40,108 bases of DNA from JBEIFW01 sp044370695 (lineage in GTDB: Bacteria > Actinomycetota > Acidimicrobiia > Acidimicrobiales > Ilumatobacteraceae): assembly GCA_044370695.1 (NCBI GenBank), contig JBILVB010000016.1, positions 1 through 40,108 on the forward strand, written 5' to 3'. Positions within the stretch are counted from its first letter, which is position 1. Every line of letters begins with the position of its first letter. Shown piece by piece: positions 1-7,644 of the stretch. The notes under the pieces are model-generated. The model was not told the DNA's origin. It searched no databases and worked only from the letters and a program-made list of their open reading frames with translations. The translations under genes and the position numbers were made by a program.

Positions 1-1097
1 GCCACGGTCAGTTCGAGCCGGGCCAGGTTCGAGCCGATGCAGCGGTGGATGCCGAGGCCGAACGCGACGTGGCGGTTGTGGGCTCGGTCGATGCGGAACT
101 CCTCGGGGGCCTCGAACGCAGCGGGGTCGTGGTTGGCCGCCGGGAAGGTGAGCAGCATCTGGTCGCCGGTGTGGACCGGGCAGCCGGCCACCTCGGTGTC
201 GGCGATGACCTTGCGGGCCATGGTGACGGGGGCGTAGTAGCGCAGCACCTCCTCCATCGCGGTCTGCCACAGCAGGTCGTCGTCGGGGGCAGCGACGAGC
301 CGGGCCACCTGGTCGGGGTGCTGGGCGAAGTGCCAAAGGCCCGAGCCGATGGCGCTCCAGGTGGTGTCGATGCCGGCGACGATCAGCAGCCGGATGTAGC
401 CGAGCTTGAGCTCCCACGGCACCTCCTGGCCGTCGATCTCGGCGCGGGCGATCATCGTCAGCATGTCGTCGGCCGGGTTGACGAGGCGGTCCTTGAGGAT
501 CTCGTCGACATAGGCGCTCATCTCACGGATCACCTGCAGCCGCACCGCGTTGTCGCGTGGGGCGAGCTGGAAGTTGCGGTAGATCCAGTCCCGGAACAGG
601 TCGGCGTCGGCCTCGGGCAGCCCGGTGAGGTGGCAGATGCCGTGGACCGGGATGTGCTGGGAGTACTGCTCGGCGGCGTCCGCGGTGCCGGCCCCGTCGA
701 GCGCGGTGATGAGCCTGCGGCAGTACGTCCGCAGTTGCTCCTCCATCTGCGCGACCTTCTTCGGGTTGAACGACGGCAGCAGGAGCCGGCGGTGGCCGTG
801 GTGGTCGGGCGGGTCGGAGGTGATCGGCGGGGCCGGGCTGCGGGGCGCGTCGGGACGGGAGACGTTGACCCAGATCGAGGAGAAGTGGTCCGTGTCGTGA
901 GCGACGGCGGACACGGCGTCCATGGTGACGGGCATGAACGCCCGGCCGTACCGCTCGGTCGTGGCGACGGGGCACTGCTCGCGCACCGAGTTCCAGATGG
1001 CGATGGCGTTCTCGCCCCATTGGTCGTCGAGCCAGTCCCAGTCGCTCACCCAGTCGGTGACGGCTGGCATCTCCACGCGGTCGGCCCCGTAGGTCAC
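1..1097 (-). CDS. cytochrome P450 (C-terminal end cut by window edge)
   Basis: Haem-thiolate monooxygenase; 365 residues are visible and the 3-prime end lies outside the window. Seen: the I-helix oxygen-binding motif AGIDTT (residues 241-246), the K-helix ExxR at 283-286 in EEVLR, and the haem loop FGLGIHRCIG (346-355) with the axial Cys353. These are the diagnostic elements of the soluble bacterial P450 class, whose members usually run about 400 residues, so only a few dozen are missing. The start is a GTG preceded by AAGGAG at 6 bases. It lies 79 bases downstream of the intradiol-dioxygenase-like gene on the same strand and may be cotranscribed with it. A P450-type ferredoxin at 5749-5943 is a possible electron donor (inference from proximity). 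The substrate cannot be told from the sequence. Confidence 0.93.
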   Translation of the reverse strand, partial: MTYGADRVEMPAVTDWVSDWDWLDDQWGENAIAIWNSVREQCPVATTERYGRAFMPVTMDAVSAVAHDTDHFSSIWVNVSRPDAPRSPAPPITSDPPDHHGHRRLLLPSFNPKKVAQMEEQLRTYCRRLITALDGAGTADAAEQYSQHIPVHGICHLTGLPEADADLFRDWIYRNFQLAPRDNAVRLQVIREMSAYVDEILKDRLVNPADDMLTMIARAEIDGQEVPWELKLGYIRLLIVAGIDTTWSAIGSGLWHFAQHPDQVARLVAAPDDDLLWQTAMEEVLRYYAPVTMARKVIADTEVAGCPVHTGDQMLLTFPAANHDPAAFEAPEEFRIDRAHNRHVAFGLGIHRCIGSNLARLELTV

Positions 1098-1176
1098 GTC
1101 GGTCTCCTTCGCCGCTCGGCCGGGTTCGGTTCCCCGGCAGGGATGGTCACACGGCCCGCAGGGCAGTACAAGGGCC

Positions 1177-2181
1177 TCAGACCAGCACGGCGATCGCAGC
1201 CTCGACGGCACTGGTTCGGGTCACGGCCAGGAGTTGGTTGGACGTGCCGTCACGGAACACGTTGTCCCGAGCGTTGTAGGTCGGGTTGCGCAGGCTTGCC
1301 GAGTAGGCCCCGTCGGCCTGGTAGAGCGCGTCGACCGTGGCGTCGTCGAACGCGAACTGGCTCGTGAGCACCCGGGTCGCAAGGGATTCGTCGGTGAACA
1401 CGGCGAAGTGGATGTGCGTGGCACGGCCCTGGTAGCGGCCGGGCAGGACCGTCGTGAACGTGACGTCGCCGTTCGCGTCGGCGACGCCGACCGCCCTGAA
1501 GTAGGAGCGATCGGCGAAGTTCCCGCCGTTCATGCCGCCGCTGTAGGCGGAGTAGTTGCCCGTCACGCTGCAGTGCCAGACGTAGACGGCTGCGCCGGCG
1601 TAGGCCGAGCGGTCGGCCTTCTTGCCGACCTTGACCTTCAGCACCAACGGCAGGCCGGCCTGCTTGTTGGTGCCGTCGAGATCGGTGGTCATGTCGGTGC
1701 GGAACACCGCCGGCTTGTTCAGCACGTTGGCCGATCCGCCGGCGCCGTTGCCGTTGGAGCCGTCGGCCGGGAACGGGCCGCCGGTCTCGGTGGGCGGCGT
1801 CAGCCAGTCGATCGCCGCCGCAGGCTTCGCGGTCGAGGGTGCGGCCGTCGAGGGCGCCGCGGTGGTGGTCGCCGCGGTCGTTGCGCCGGCGGCCGTGCTC
1901 GGCACCGGTGCGACGGTGGTGGCCGACGTCGTGCCCGCAGCAGACCCGCTCGCCGCGGTGGTGACGGGCTGACCGGCGGTCGTCGGTGATCCGGTGGCCG
2001 AGTCGTTGCCGCAGGCGGCGAGCAGCGCTGCGCCCAGGCCGCCCCCGATCAGGCCGAGCGCCCGGCGCCGGGTGAGCGGACGGAGTTCGATCACCGGGAG
2101 GAACAGGTGGTCGTGGTCCGCGTCGCCTTCGGTGCCGTCGTTCGTGCCGGGGGGCGGGGCGAGGTCGGTGGCGTGGTCCAT
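1177..2181 (-). CDS. secreted intradiol ring-cleavage dioxygenase-like lipoprotein
   Basis: Predicted 334-residue exported protein related to catechol/protocatechuate 3,4-dioxygenases. The N-terminal region has a basic TRRRALG stretch, a hydrophobic core and the lipobox LAAC, which suggests a Tat-type lipoprotein signal. A Thr/Ala/Pro-rich linker of about 70 residues follows. The C-terminal half has the family Fe(III) ligand pattern: a Tyr in the GNYSAY region, a Tyr in PGRYQGR and two His in HIHF. The family splits aromatic diols between the hydroxyls using non-haem iron. Anchored extracytoplasmic members exist in actinomycetes, but their substrates are mostly unknown. The start is the ATG following GAAAGG; longer upstream ATGs lack a ribosome site and lie before the signal peptide. 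The divergent neighbour is an arylsulfatase, with a 178-base gap that must hold both promoters. Confidence 0.87.
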   Translation of the reverse strand: MDHATDLAPPPGTNDGTEGDADHDHLFLPVIELRPLTRRRALGLIGGGLGAALLAACGNDSATGSPTTAGQPVTTAASGSAAGTTSATTVAPVPSTAAGATTAATTTAAPSTAAPSTAKPAAAIDWLTPPTETGGPFPADGSNGNGAGGSANVLNKPAVFRTDMTTDLDGTNKQAGLPLVLKVKVGKKADRSAYAGAAVYVWHCSVTGNYSAYSGGMNGGNFADRSYFRAVGVADANGDVTFTTVLPGRYQGRATHIHFAVFTDESLATRVLTSQFAFDDATVDALYQADGAYSASLRNPTYNARDNVFRDGTSNQLLAVTRTSAVEAAIAVLV

Positions 2182-2359
2182 CGAATGGCCTTTCGGGCGG
2201 GCCGGACGTCGTCGGGAGCCGGCGCAGGCGGGTCCGTCCATCGTGGCCTCGACCGGTAAGCGTGCTGCGTGCTCCCGGTTAAGGGCGGGTGAGGGTTCCG
2301 CCTGGCGGGGCCGTCGAGAAGGGGCCACTACGCTGCCGCACTCGCCGGAGGGAGCGACC
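2182..2359. promoter_or_regulatory. divergent intergenic region, dioxygenase-like gene / arylsulfatase
   Basis: This is a 178-base gap between divergent starts. On the plus strand TACGCT (2329-2334) fits the -10 form seen throughout the window and would give a leader of about 20 bases carrying the GGAGGGAG ribosome site of the sulfatase. I see no clear operator palindrome. Confidence 0.45.
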
Positions 2360-4636
2360 ATGGCCAAGCGGTTCGAGGGCACGATCGGGCGGACGTTCGC
2401 CGAGAGCAAGGCGTGGTGGCCGCCGCTGGAGCGGGCACCCGAGGGGGCGCCGAACATCGTGCTCGTGCTGCTCGACGACGTCGGCTACGCGCAGTTCGGC
2501 TGCTACGGCTCCGACATCGCCACGCCGACGTTCGACCGTCTTGCCGCCGAGGGCCTGCGGTTCAGCAACTACCACACGACGGCGCTGTGCTCGCCGACCC
2601 GGGCGTGCCTGATGACCGGTCGCAACCACCATGCGAGCGGTATGGCCCGGGTGGTCGAGCTGTCCTCGGGGTTCCCCGGCTACGACGCCACCATCCCGCC
2701 CGAGAACGGGTTCCTGCCCGAGATCCTCGTGCGCAACGGGTACGCCACGTTCGCGTTGGGCAAGTGGCACCTGGCCCCGGCCACGGAGCTCGCCGCCGGT
2801 GGGCCCCGCACCCGGTGGCCGCTGTCGAAGGGGTTCGAGCGGTTCTACGGGTTCCTGCCCGGCGAGACCGATCAGTACCACCCCGACCTCGTGCGGGACT
2901 CGTCGCAGGTGCGCCCGCCCCGCACCCCCGAGGAGGGCTACCACCTCACCGAGGACCTCGTCGACGAGGGCATCCGGTACCTGCACGACCTGCGGGCGTA
3001 CTCGCCGGACAAGCCGTTCTTCCTGTATCTCGCGCCGGGCGCCTGCCACGCCCCGCATCAGGCGCCGCCGCAGTGGATCGACGCCTACCGGGGCCGGTTC
3101 GATCTCGGCTGGGACGCCTGGCGCGACCAGGTCTACGCCCGCCAGGTCGCGTCCGGCCTGCTGCCCGAGGGCACGACGCTGTCGGAGCGGCCGTCCTGGG
3201 TGCCGGCATGGGACACCTTGAGCGACGACGAGCGCCGCCTGTATGCCCGGATGATGGAGGTGTTCGCGGGCTTCCTCACCCACACCGACGCCCAGGTCGG
3301 CCGGTTGCTCGCCGCCATCGAGGCGTTGGGCGAGGCCGACGACACGCTGGTGATCGTGATGAGCGACAACGGCGCCTCGGCCGAGGGTGGCCCCCGGGGC
3401 TCGTACAACGAGCAGTACTTCTTCAACTTCGTGCCCGAACGGCTCGAGGAGAACCTGCGCCGCATCGACGACCTCGGCACCCCCCGGGCCAACAACCACT
3501 ACCCGTGGGGATGGGCGTGGGCGGGGAACACGCCGCTCAAGCGGTTCAAGCGCGACGTGCACGAAGGCGGAGTGGCCGACCCGATGGTGGTGCGCTGGCC
3601 CGCCCGGCTCGGCCGCCCGGGCGCCACCCGCCGCCAGTACGTCCATGCCGTCGATCTGACCCCGACGATCCTCGACCTGCTCGGCATCGACGCGCCGGCC
3701 GAGATCAACGGGGTGCCGCAGGCGCCCCACGACGGGGTGTCGTTCGCCGATGCCCTCACCGACGCTGCCGCGCCGTGGCACCACACGACGCAGTACTACG
3801 AGATGATCGGCTCGCGGGCGCTCTACCACGACGGGTGGAAGGCGGTGACGTTCCACCCGCCGGCGGCCGTGGTCTACGACGGCAGCGACGCCGGCCGGCG
3901 CAGCTTCGACGACGACGTCTGGGAGCTGTACCACGTCGCCGAGGACTTCTCGGAGTGCCACGACCTCGCGGCCGAGCGGCCCGACAAACTGGCCGAACTG
4001 CAGGCGCTGTGGTGGTCGGAGGCGGAACGCAACCAGGTGCTGCCGCTCAACAACCAGCCCGGCCGCTACGGCGACCGGCGCTTCGTGCAGGACCGCTACG
4101 TGTACCGGCCCGGGATCTCCTCGATCCCGGAATCGTTGGCGCCCAACCTGCGCAACCGGGCGTGGCAGATCGCCGCGGCGCTCACGGTGCCGGCCGACGG
4201 CCCGTGCGAGGGGATCCTCGTCGCCCATGGCGGGCACTCGGGCGGGTACGCGCTCTACCTGAAGGACCGTCGCCTGCACTACGTGAACAACGTGCTCGGC
4301 GCGTCGATCACGACGGTGTCGGCCGAGGTGACCCTGCCGGCCGGCGAGGTGCTGGTGCGGGCCACGTTCACCCCGACCGGCCGGTTCAAGGGCGACGTCG
4401 AGCTCTGGTACGGCGACGTGCCCGTCGGGCGGGGTCACCTCGCGTTCACGACGCCGCTCACCTACGGCTCGGAGCCCTTCGCCGTCGGCTACCAGCGCAT
4501 GACGCCGATCTGCCACGACCTCCACGGCGCGGCGGAGCTCACCCCGGGGGTGTGCGAGCGGGTGATGATCGAGGCGGTCGGCGAGGCCTACCGCAACCCG
4601 GAGGCCGAAGCCCGCGCCGCCCTGGCCCAGCAGTAG
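2360..4636 (+). CDS. arylsulfatase, long mycobacterial AtsA/AtsD-like type
   Basis: Type I sulfatase of 758 residues that hydrolyses sulfate esters. Seen: the metal-binding Asp pair in LVLLDDVGY (Asp39-Asp40), and the CSPTR motif (77-81) whose Cys77 is converted to formylglycine, the catalytic nucleophile, in this family. Also seen are GKWHLAP and a later SDNGASAEGG segment that supplies further metal ligands. The C-terminal 200 or so residues form the beta-rich extra domain found in the roughly 780-residue actinobacterial sulfatases rather than the 530-residue Pseudomonas form. No signal peptide is visible, so it may be cytoplasmic. The start ATG has GGAGGGAG just upstream. It needs a formylglycine-generating enzyme encoded elsewhere. 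It converges on the mycothiol dehydrogenase with a 21-base GGCC-rich gap. Confidence 0.93.
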   Translation: MAKRFEGTIGRTFAESKAWWPPLERAPEGAPNIVLVLLDDVGYAQFGCYGSDIATPTFDRLAAEGLRFSNYHTTALCSPTRACLMTGRNHHASGMARVVELSSGFPGYDATIPPENGFLPEILVRNGYATFALGKWHLAPATELAAGGPRTRWPLSKGFERFYGFLPGETDQYHPDLVRDSSQVRPPRTPEEGYHLTEDLVDEGIRYLHDLRAYSPDKPFFLYLAPGACHAPHQAPPQWIDAYRGRFDLGWDAWRDQVYARQVASGLLPEGTTLSERPSWVPAWDTLSDDERRLYARMMEVFAGFLTHTDAQVGRLLAAIEALGEADDTLVIVMSDNGASAEGGPRGSYNEQYFFNFVPERLEENLRRIDDLGTPRANNHYPWGWAWAGNTPLKRFKRDVHEGGVADPMVVRWPARLGRPGATRRQYVHAVDLTPTILDLLGIDAPAEINGVPQAPHDGVSFADALTDAAAPWHHTTQYYEMIGSRALYHDGWKAVTFHPPAAVVYDGSDAGRRSFDDDVWELYHVAEDFSECHDLAAERPDKLAELQALWWSEAERNQVLPLNNQPGRYGDRRFVQDRYVYRPGISSIPESLAPNLRNRAWQIAAALTVPADGPCEGILVAHGGHSGGYALYLKDRRLHYVNNVLGASITTVSAEVTLPAGEVLVRATFTPTGRFKGDVELWYGDVPVGRGHLAFTTPLTYGSEPFAVGYQRMTPICHDLHGAAELTPGVCERVMIEAVGEAYRNPEAEARAALAQQ

Positions 4637-4657
4637 CGATCGGCCGGCCCGGCCGGG

Positions 4658-5746
4658 CTACAGCACGACGACGGAGCGCAGCACCTCGCCGCGCTCCATC
4701 TTGTGGAACGCCTCCTCGACCCCGTCGAGCGGGATCGTCTCGGAGACGAACTGGTCGAGATCGAGCCGGCCCTGCAGGTACAACTCGACCAACAGGGGGA
4801 AGTCCCGGCTGGGCAGGCAGTCGCCGTACCAGGAGGGCTTGAGCGCACCGCCGCGGCCGAAGAACTCGATCATCGGCAGGTCGGGGAAGCGCATCTCGGG
4901 CGTGGGGACGCCGACCTGCACGACGGTGCCGGCGAGGTCACGGGCGAAGAAGCACTGCTCGAGCACCTTGGGGTTGCCCACCGCTTCGACGCAGACGTCG
5001 GCGCCGAAGCCGCCGGTGGCGGCCTTCACGGCCTCGACGGCGTCCTCGCGGGAGGCGTTGACGGTGTGGGTCGCCCCGGCCCGGCGGGCCCAGTCGAGCT
5101 TGCGGTCGTCGAGGTCGACGGCGACGATCGTCGTGGCGCCGGCCAGGCGGGCGCCCATGACGGCGGCATCGCCGACCCCGCCACAGCCGAACACGGCGAC
5201 GGTGTCGCCTCGCTGCACGTTGCCGGTCAGCATGGCGGCGCCGAGGCCGGCCATGACACCGCAGCCGAGCAGGCCGGCGGTCGCGGCCGGCGCGGCCGGA
5301 TTCACCGGGGTGCACTGTCCGGCGGCCACCAGGGTCTTCTCGGCGAAGGCGCCGATGCCGAGCGCCGGGGACAGCGGCGTGCCATCGGCGAGGGTCATCT
5401 TCTGCGTGGCATTGAACGTGGCGAAGCAGTACTGCGGCCTGCCCTTGCGGCACGACCGGCAGGTACCACACACGGCCCGCCAGTTGAGGACGACGAAGTC
5501 ACCGGGTGCGACGTTGCGCACGTCGGGGCCGACGGCCTCCACGATGCCGGCTGCCTCGTGGCCGAGCAGGAACGGGAAGTCCTGCGAGATGCCGCCCTCG
5601 CGGTAGTGCAGGTCGGTGTGGCAGACCCCGCAGGCCTGCACCCGCACCAACGCCTCACCGGGACCGGGGTCGGGCACCCGGATCGTGGTGAGCGTGACGG
5701 GCTGCTTCTCGCCGAGTGCGACCACGGCGCGGACCTCGTGCGGCAT
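4658..5746 (-). CDS. mscR: S-(hydroxymethyl)mycothiol dehydrogenase (mycothiol-dependent formaldehyde dehydrogenase)
   Basis: Zinc- and NAD-dependent medium-chain dehydrogenase of 362 residues. It oxidises the formaldehyde-mycothiol adduct (and may reduce nitrosomycothiol) in actinomycetes, which lack glutathione. Seen: the catalytic zinc region CGVCHTD with Cys42, GHEAAG with His63, the structural zinc loop CGTCRSCRKGRPQYC (Cys93, 96, 99, 107), and the Rossmann motif GCGGVGDAAV. Several long segments match what I recall of Mycobacterium tuberculosis AdhE2 nearly word for word, including NWRAVCG, GIGAFAEKTLV and SSWYGDCLP-like KPSWYGDCLP. The start ATG lies two bases after the ferredoxin stop, with GAGGAG inside the ferredoxin end as its ribosome site, so the two are translated from one mRNA. 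The gene implies that the host makes mycothiol. Confidence 0.93.
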   Translation of the reverse strand: MPHEVRAVVALGEKQPVTLTTIRVPDPGPGEALVRVQACGVCHTDLHYREGGISQDFPFLLGHEAAGIVEAVGPDVRNVAPGDFVVLNWRAVCGTCRSCRKGRPQYCFATFNATQKMTLADGTPLSPALGIGAFAEKTLVAAGQCTPVNPAAPAATAGLLGCGVMAGLGAAMLTGNVQRGDTVAVFGCGGVGDAAVMGARLAGATTIVAVDLDDRKLDWARRAGATHTVNASREDAVEAVKAATGGFGADVCVEAVGNPKVLEQCFFARDLAGTVVQVGVPTPEMRFPDLPMIEFFGRGGALKPSWYGDCLPSRDFPLLVELYLQGRLDLDQFVSETIPLDGVEEAFHKMERGEVLRSVVVL

Positions 5747-5748
5747 GG

Positions 5749-5943
5749 TCACTCCTCGATGACGACGGCGAACTCCGGGCAGTTGGCCGCGGCCAACCGA
5801 GCCTTGTCCTCGAGCCCGGGGGGCACGACGCCGTCGCCCTTGGCCGACGCATTGCCGTAGTCGTCGACATCGAACAGTTCGGGCGCCAGGGCATAGCAGC
5901 GGTTGTGCCCCTGGCACTTGTCGGGGTCGACCCACACCTTCAC
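5749..5943 (-). CDS. P450-type single-cluster ferredoxin
   Basis: Small electron carrier of 64 residues. It has CQGHNRC (Cys10 to Cys16 with His at the third ligand position) and a distal NCPE with Cys55. This CX2HX2C...CP pattern is the atypical [3Fe-4S] or His-variant ferredoxin that serves P450s in mycobacteria. The acidic, compact body (DVDDYG) is typical. The start is GTG with a perfect AGGAGG at 7 bases (5951-5956 on the opposite strand). It is immediately followed by the mycothiol dehydrogenase gene, an unusual partner, and a P450 gene lies about 4.6 kb away on the same strand. Confidence 0.92.
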   Translation of the reverse strand: MKVWVDPDKCQGHNRCYALAPELFDVDDYGNASAKGDGVVPPGLEDKARLAAANCPEFAVVIEE

Positions 5944-5970
5944 GTCGGTACCTCCTCGGTGGATGGGCCG

Positions 5971-5980
5971 ACCGTAGCGT
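5971..5980. promoter_or_regulatory. overlapping divergent -10 boxes (ferredoxin / cyclo-ligase)
   Basis: The plus strand reads TAGCGT at 5975-5980, 6 bases before the GTG of the cyclo-ligase (leaderless). The minus strand reads TACGGT from 5976 to 5971, giving a short leader that carries the ferredoxin AGGAGG. The two hexamers share the central TA, as in reported bacterial bidirectional promoters. Inferred from sequence only. Confidence 0.5.
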
Positions 5981-5986
5981 GGGGTC

Positions 5987-6541
5987 GTGGAGGGATCTAC
6001 GGCCCCGACCGACAAGGCGGCCTGGCGCCGCTGGGCCCGTTCCCGCCGCTCCGGGGTGGTCGTCGACGGCGGTGCCGTCGTCGGGCACCTCGACACGCTG
6101 CTGGCCGGCCCGCGGCCGCCCGGTTGGGTGGTGACGTACTGGCCGATGGCCCACGAGATCGACCTCCGGCCGCTGCGGGCCGGCCCGCAGGCGCTGACCC
6201 GCACGCCCGCTGCCGGTCACGACCTGACGCTCCATCCCGCCGAGGCGCCGCTCGAGGAGCACCGGTGGGGCTTCCGCCAGCCCGTGGCCGATGCCGTGGT
6301 GATCGAACCCGGCGAGGTGGGCGTAGTGCTCGTTCCCGGTCTGGTGTTCGACCGCCACGGGGCCCGGCTCGGGCACGGCGCCGGCTACTACGACCGACTG
6401 CTCGCCCGCCTGCGTCCGGAGGTGTGGCGGATCGGCGTGGTGCCGGAGGCGCTGGTGGTCGACCGGTTGCCGGCCGAGGCGCACGACATCCCGATGACCC
6501 ACCTCGTGACCGAGGCCGGGGTGATCGTCTGCCGGTCGTGA
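5987..6541 (+). CDS. 5-formyltetrahydrofolate cyclo-ligase family protein
   Basis: 184-residue protein of the 5-formyl-THF cyclo-ligase (MTHFS) family, which uses ATP to turn 5-formyl-THF into 5,10-methenyl-THF and so returns folate to the one-carbon pool. Seen: the C-terminal family signature GHGAGYYDR inside a V-P-G-L-x-F-D region, an N-terminal Arg-rich helix, and a family-like length. The GTG start has no ribosome site but sits 6 bases after TAGCGT, so a leaderless transcript is likely. It is divergent from the ferredoxin/formaldehyde-dehydrogenase pair; both sides touch one-carbon chemistry, which may or may not be coincidence. No partner gene follows it. Confidence 0.88.
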   Translation: MEGSTAPTDKAAWRRWARSRRSGVVVDGGAVVGHLDTLLAGPRPPGWVVTYWPMAHEIDLRPLRAGPQALTRTPAAGHDLTLHPAEAPLEEHRWGFRQPVADAVVIEPGEVGVVLVPGLVFDRHGARLGHGAGYYDRLLARLRPEVWRIGVVPEALVVDRLPAEAHDIPMTHLVTEAGVIVCRS

Positions 6542-6563
6542 CGAGAGAGCGAAGGGTCAGCCC

Positions 6564-6626
6564 TTGACGAACACTGTTGATAGAGACACTATTTTCATCA
6601 CAGTAATCTGAACACAGTTCAGGAGG
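6564..6626 (+). promoter_or_regulatory. AT-rich promoter with three nested palindromes
   Basis: TTGACG (6564-6569) is a near-consensus -35. A -10 lies near 6587-6595 (CACTAT or TATTTT). Three short inverted repeats follow one another: AACACTGTT (6570-6578), ATAG-AGACA-CTAT (6580-6592) and TGAAC-ACA-GTTCA (6609-6621). The last abuts the AGGAGG ribosome site (6621-6626). The base composition is clearly more AT-rich than its surroundings. The layout suggests a strong, repressor-controlled promoter for the secreted protein downstream. Confidence 0.6.
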
Positions 6627-6634
6627 GTTCTCCG

Positions 6635-7231
6635 ATGGAGCAGTTCCCCCCCGGCGGTTCGGTCGGGTTCTCGTTGCGGTGACGGTCACGAGCGTGATCG
6701 CGGTGGCGGGCGCTCCCGGCGTGGCGCATGCGTCGAGCGATCGGGTGACCGCCCGGGAAGCGACCGCCGCGCTGGCCACGGTTGGTGATCTGCTCACCGA
6801 CACCACCGACACCTCGACGAGCACCGCCACCGACGCCGTGGTCACCGACACGGTCGCGATTCCCCGCCGCGCCGCCGACGGCGTCGAGTTCAACGGGTTG
6901 ACGATCGGCCTGCCGGGCGCCGCCGACGACGCCCCCTGCGGTGAAACTCGCGTTCCCGGTGGTCGCGGACCCCAAGATCTCCTGGGGATGGCGGTCGACG
7001 ACCGTGTTCTTCAACAGGAGCGAGACGAATGATCTCGCATTCGGTGGGGCTAGTGCGAGTGCGCTCATGGGTGCCGCCTTTGGCGGATGGGGAGGATTGC
7101 CTGCAGCGTCTGTGGCTGCCTACGCGTCGTGGGCGGCGGGCCGCAACGCCTGCCTCAGGGTAGAAATCCTCCACTATCAGCTGTGGATGCCCTACCGACT
7201 CTCGCACTACTCCGGCGGCCACTGCAGGTAG
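6635..7231 (+). pseudogene. secreted small protein, interrupted by two compensating C-run frameshifts
   Basis: Read literally, the ATG at 6635 (AGGAGG at 8 bases) stops after 15 codons. Adding one C to the 7-C run at 6646-6652 opens the reading of a good signal peptide (basic MEQFPPRRFGR, hydrophobic core, AHA cleavage region) and a Thr/Asp-rich segment. Removing one C from the 5-C run at 6932-6936 restores the original frame and continues to the stop at 7229-7231, about 198 residues in all. The mature C-terminal part has FNRSETNDLAFGG, a Gly/Ala-rich hydrophobic helix, then Cys near AGRNACLR and a terminal SGGHCR. I recall similar secreted actinobacterial proteins of unknown role but cannot name a family. 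The indels may be sequencing errors or true inactivation. The three-helix membrane protein gene follows directly. Confidence 0.6.
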
Positions 7232-7239
7232 GCGGTCGA

Positions 7240-7488
7240 ATGTGGTTCTTTCTCGGGTTTGCGCTCAACTCGGCTATTGCGGCGGTGTGGCTGCTTCCGC
7301 TGCAAAGCAGGAAGATGAAGGCGCTGATCTCCCTGTCCCTTGCCAGCTTCGCATTCCTGTTCGTCCTACTGCTCCCGTACGACGGGGTTTCGGGGCCAAA
7401 GGGCCAACTCACCGCAGGAGCCGTCTCCGCAGCTCCCCTTGGCATCGCCGTGGGAGCGATTGTGCGGCGCAAATGGCGGACCTCATGA
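7240..7488 (+). CDS. small three-helix membrane protein of unknown function
   Basis: 82 residues with three hydrophobic segments (about 3-20, 26-46 and 59-75) separated by QSRKMK and a short polar loop YDGVSGPKGQ, ending in a basic RRKWRTS tail. The ATG comes nine bases after the stop of the secreted protein, within AGGTAGGCGGTCGA, so cotranscription is likely. Base composition is less GC-rich than in neighbouring genes, which hints at acquired DNA. The arrangement (secreted small protein, then a tiny membrane protein) recalls peptide/immunity pairs, but no homology supports that; treat it as a guess. Confidence 0.6.
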   Translation: MWFFLGFALNSAIAAVWLLPLQSRKMKALISLSLASFAFLFVLLLPYDGVSGPKGQLTAGAVSAAPLGIAVGAIVRRKWRTS

Positions 7489-7506
7489 ACCAAGTAGTTC
7501 CCGTGA

Positions 7507-7525
7507 CCGGGTGCCTGCACCCCGG
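7507..7525. terminator. GC-rich hairpin downstream of the membrane protein
   Basis: GGGTGC and GCACCC pair around a 2-base turn, extended by CC/GG across a bulge. There is no T-run. It lies between the small membrane protein and uridine phosphorylase, so it could act as an intrinsic-like terminator. The rest of 7489-7644 shows nothing I recognise. Confidence 0.3.
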
Positions 7526-7631
7526 GGAGGCCTCGTGGGATTCCACCGCCATGGTCTGGTGGCTCATGGGTGACGCCGGCGCAGCCTCTGCTGGACACGG
7601 ACCGGGTCACCTGCCGGCCGTGGCGCCCCGG

Positions 7632-7637
7632 TAGCGT
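7632..7637 (+). promoter_or_regulatory. leaderless -10 box of uridine phosphorylase gene
   Basis: TAGCGT, 7 bases before the ATG at 7645; no ribosome-binding site is present. Confidence 0.55.
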
Positions 7638-7644
7638 CGCCGGC

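Noticed and set aside
2279..4525. 748-codon open frame antisense to the arylsulfatase
   Set aside because: Shadow of the sulfatase reading frame; no recognisable motif and no promoter or ribosome site.
4641..4656. GGCC-rich palindrome between sulfatase and mycothiol dehydrogenase as a terminator
   Set aside because: Such GGCC runs are common by chance at this GC content, and no clear stem with a proper loop stands out.
6552..6565. AAGGG-TCAG-CCCTT stem after the cyclo-ligase as a terminator
   Set aside because: The stem is only 5 bp and overlaps the -35 of the next promoter; too weak to call.
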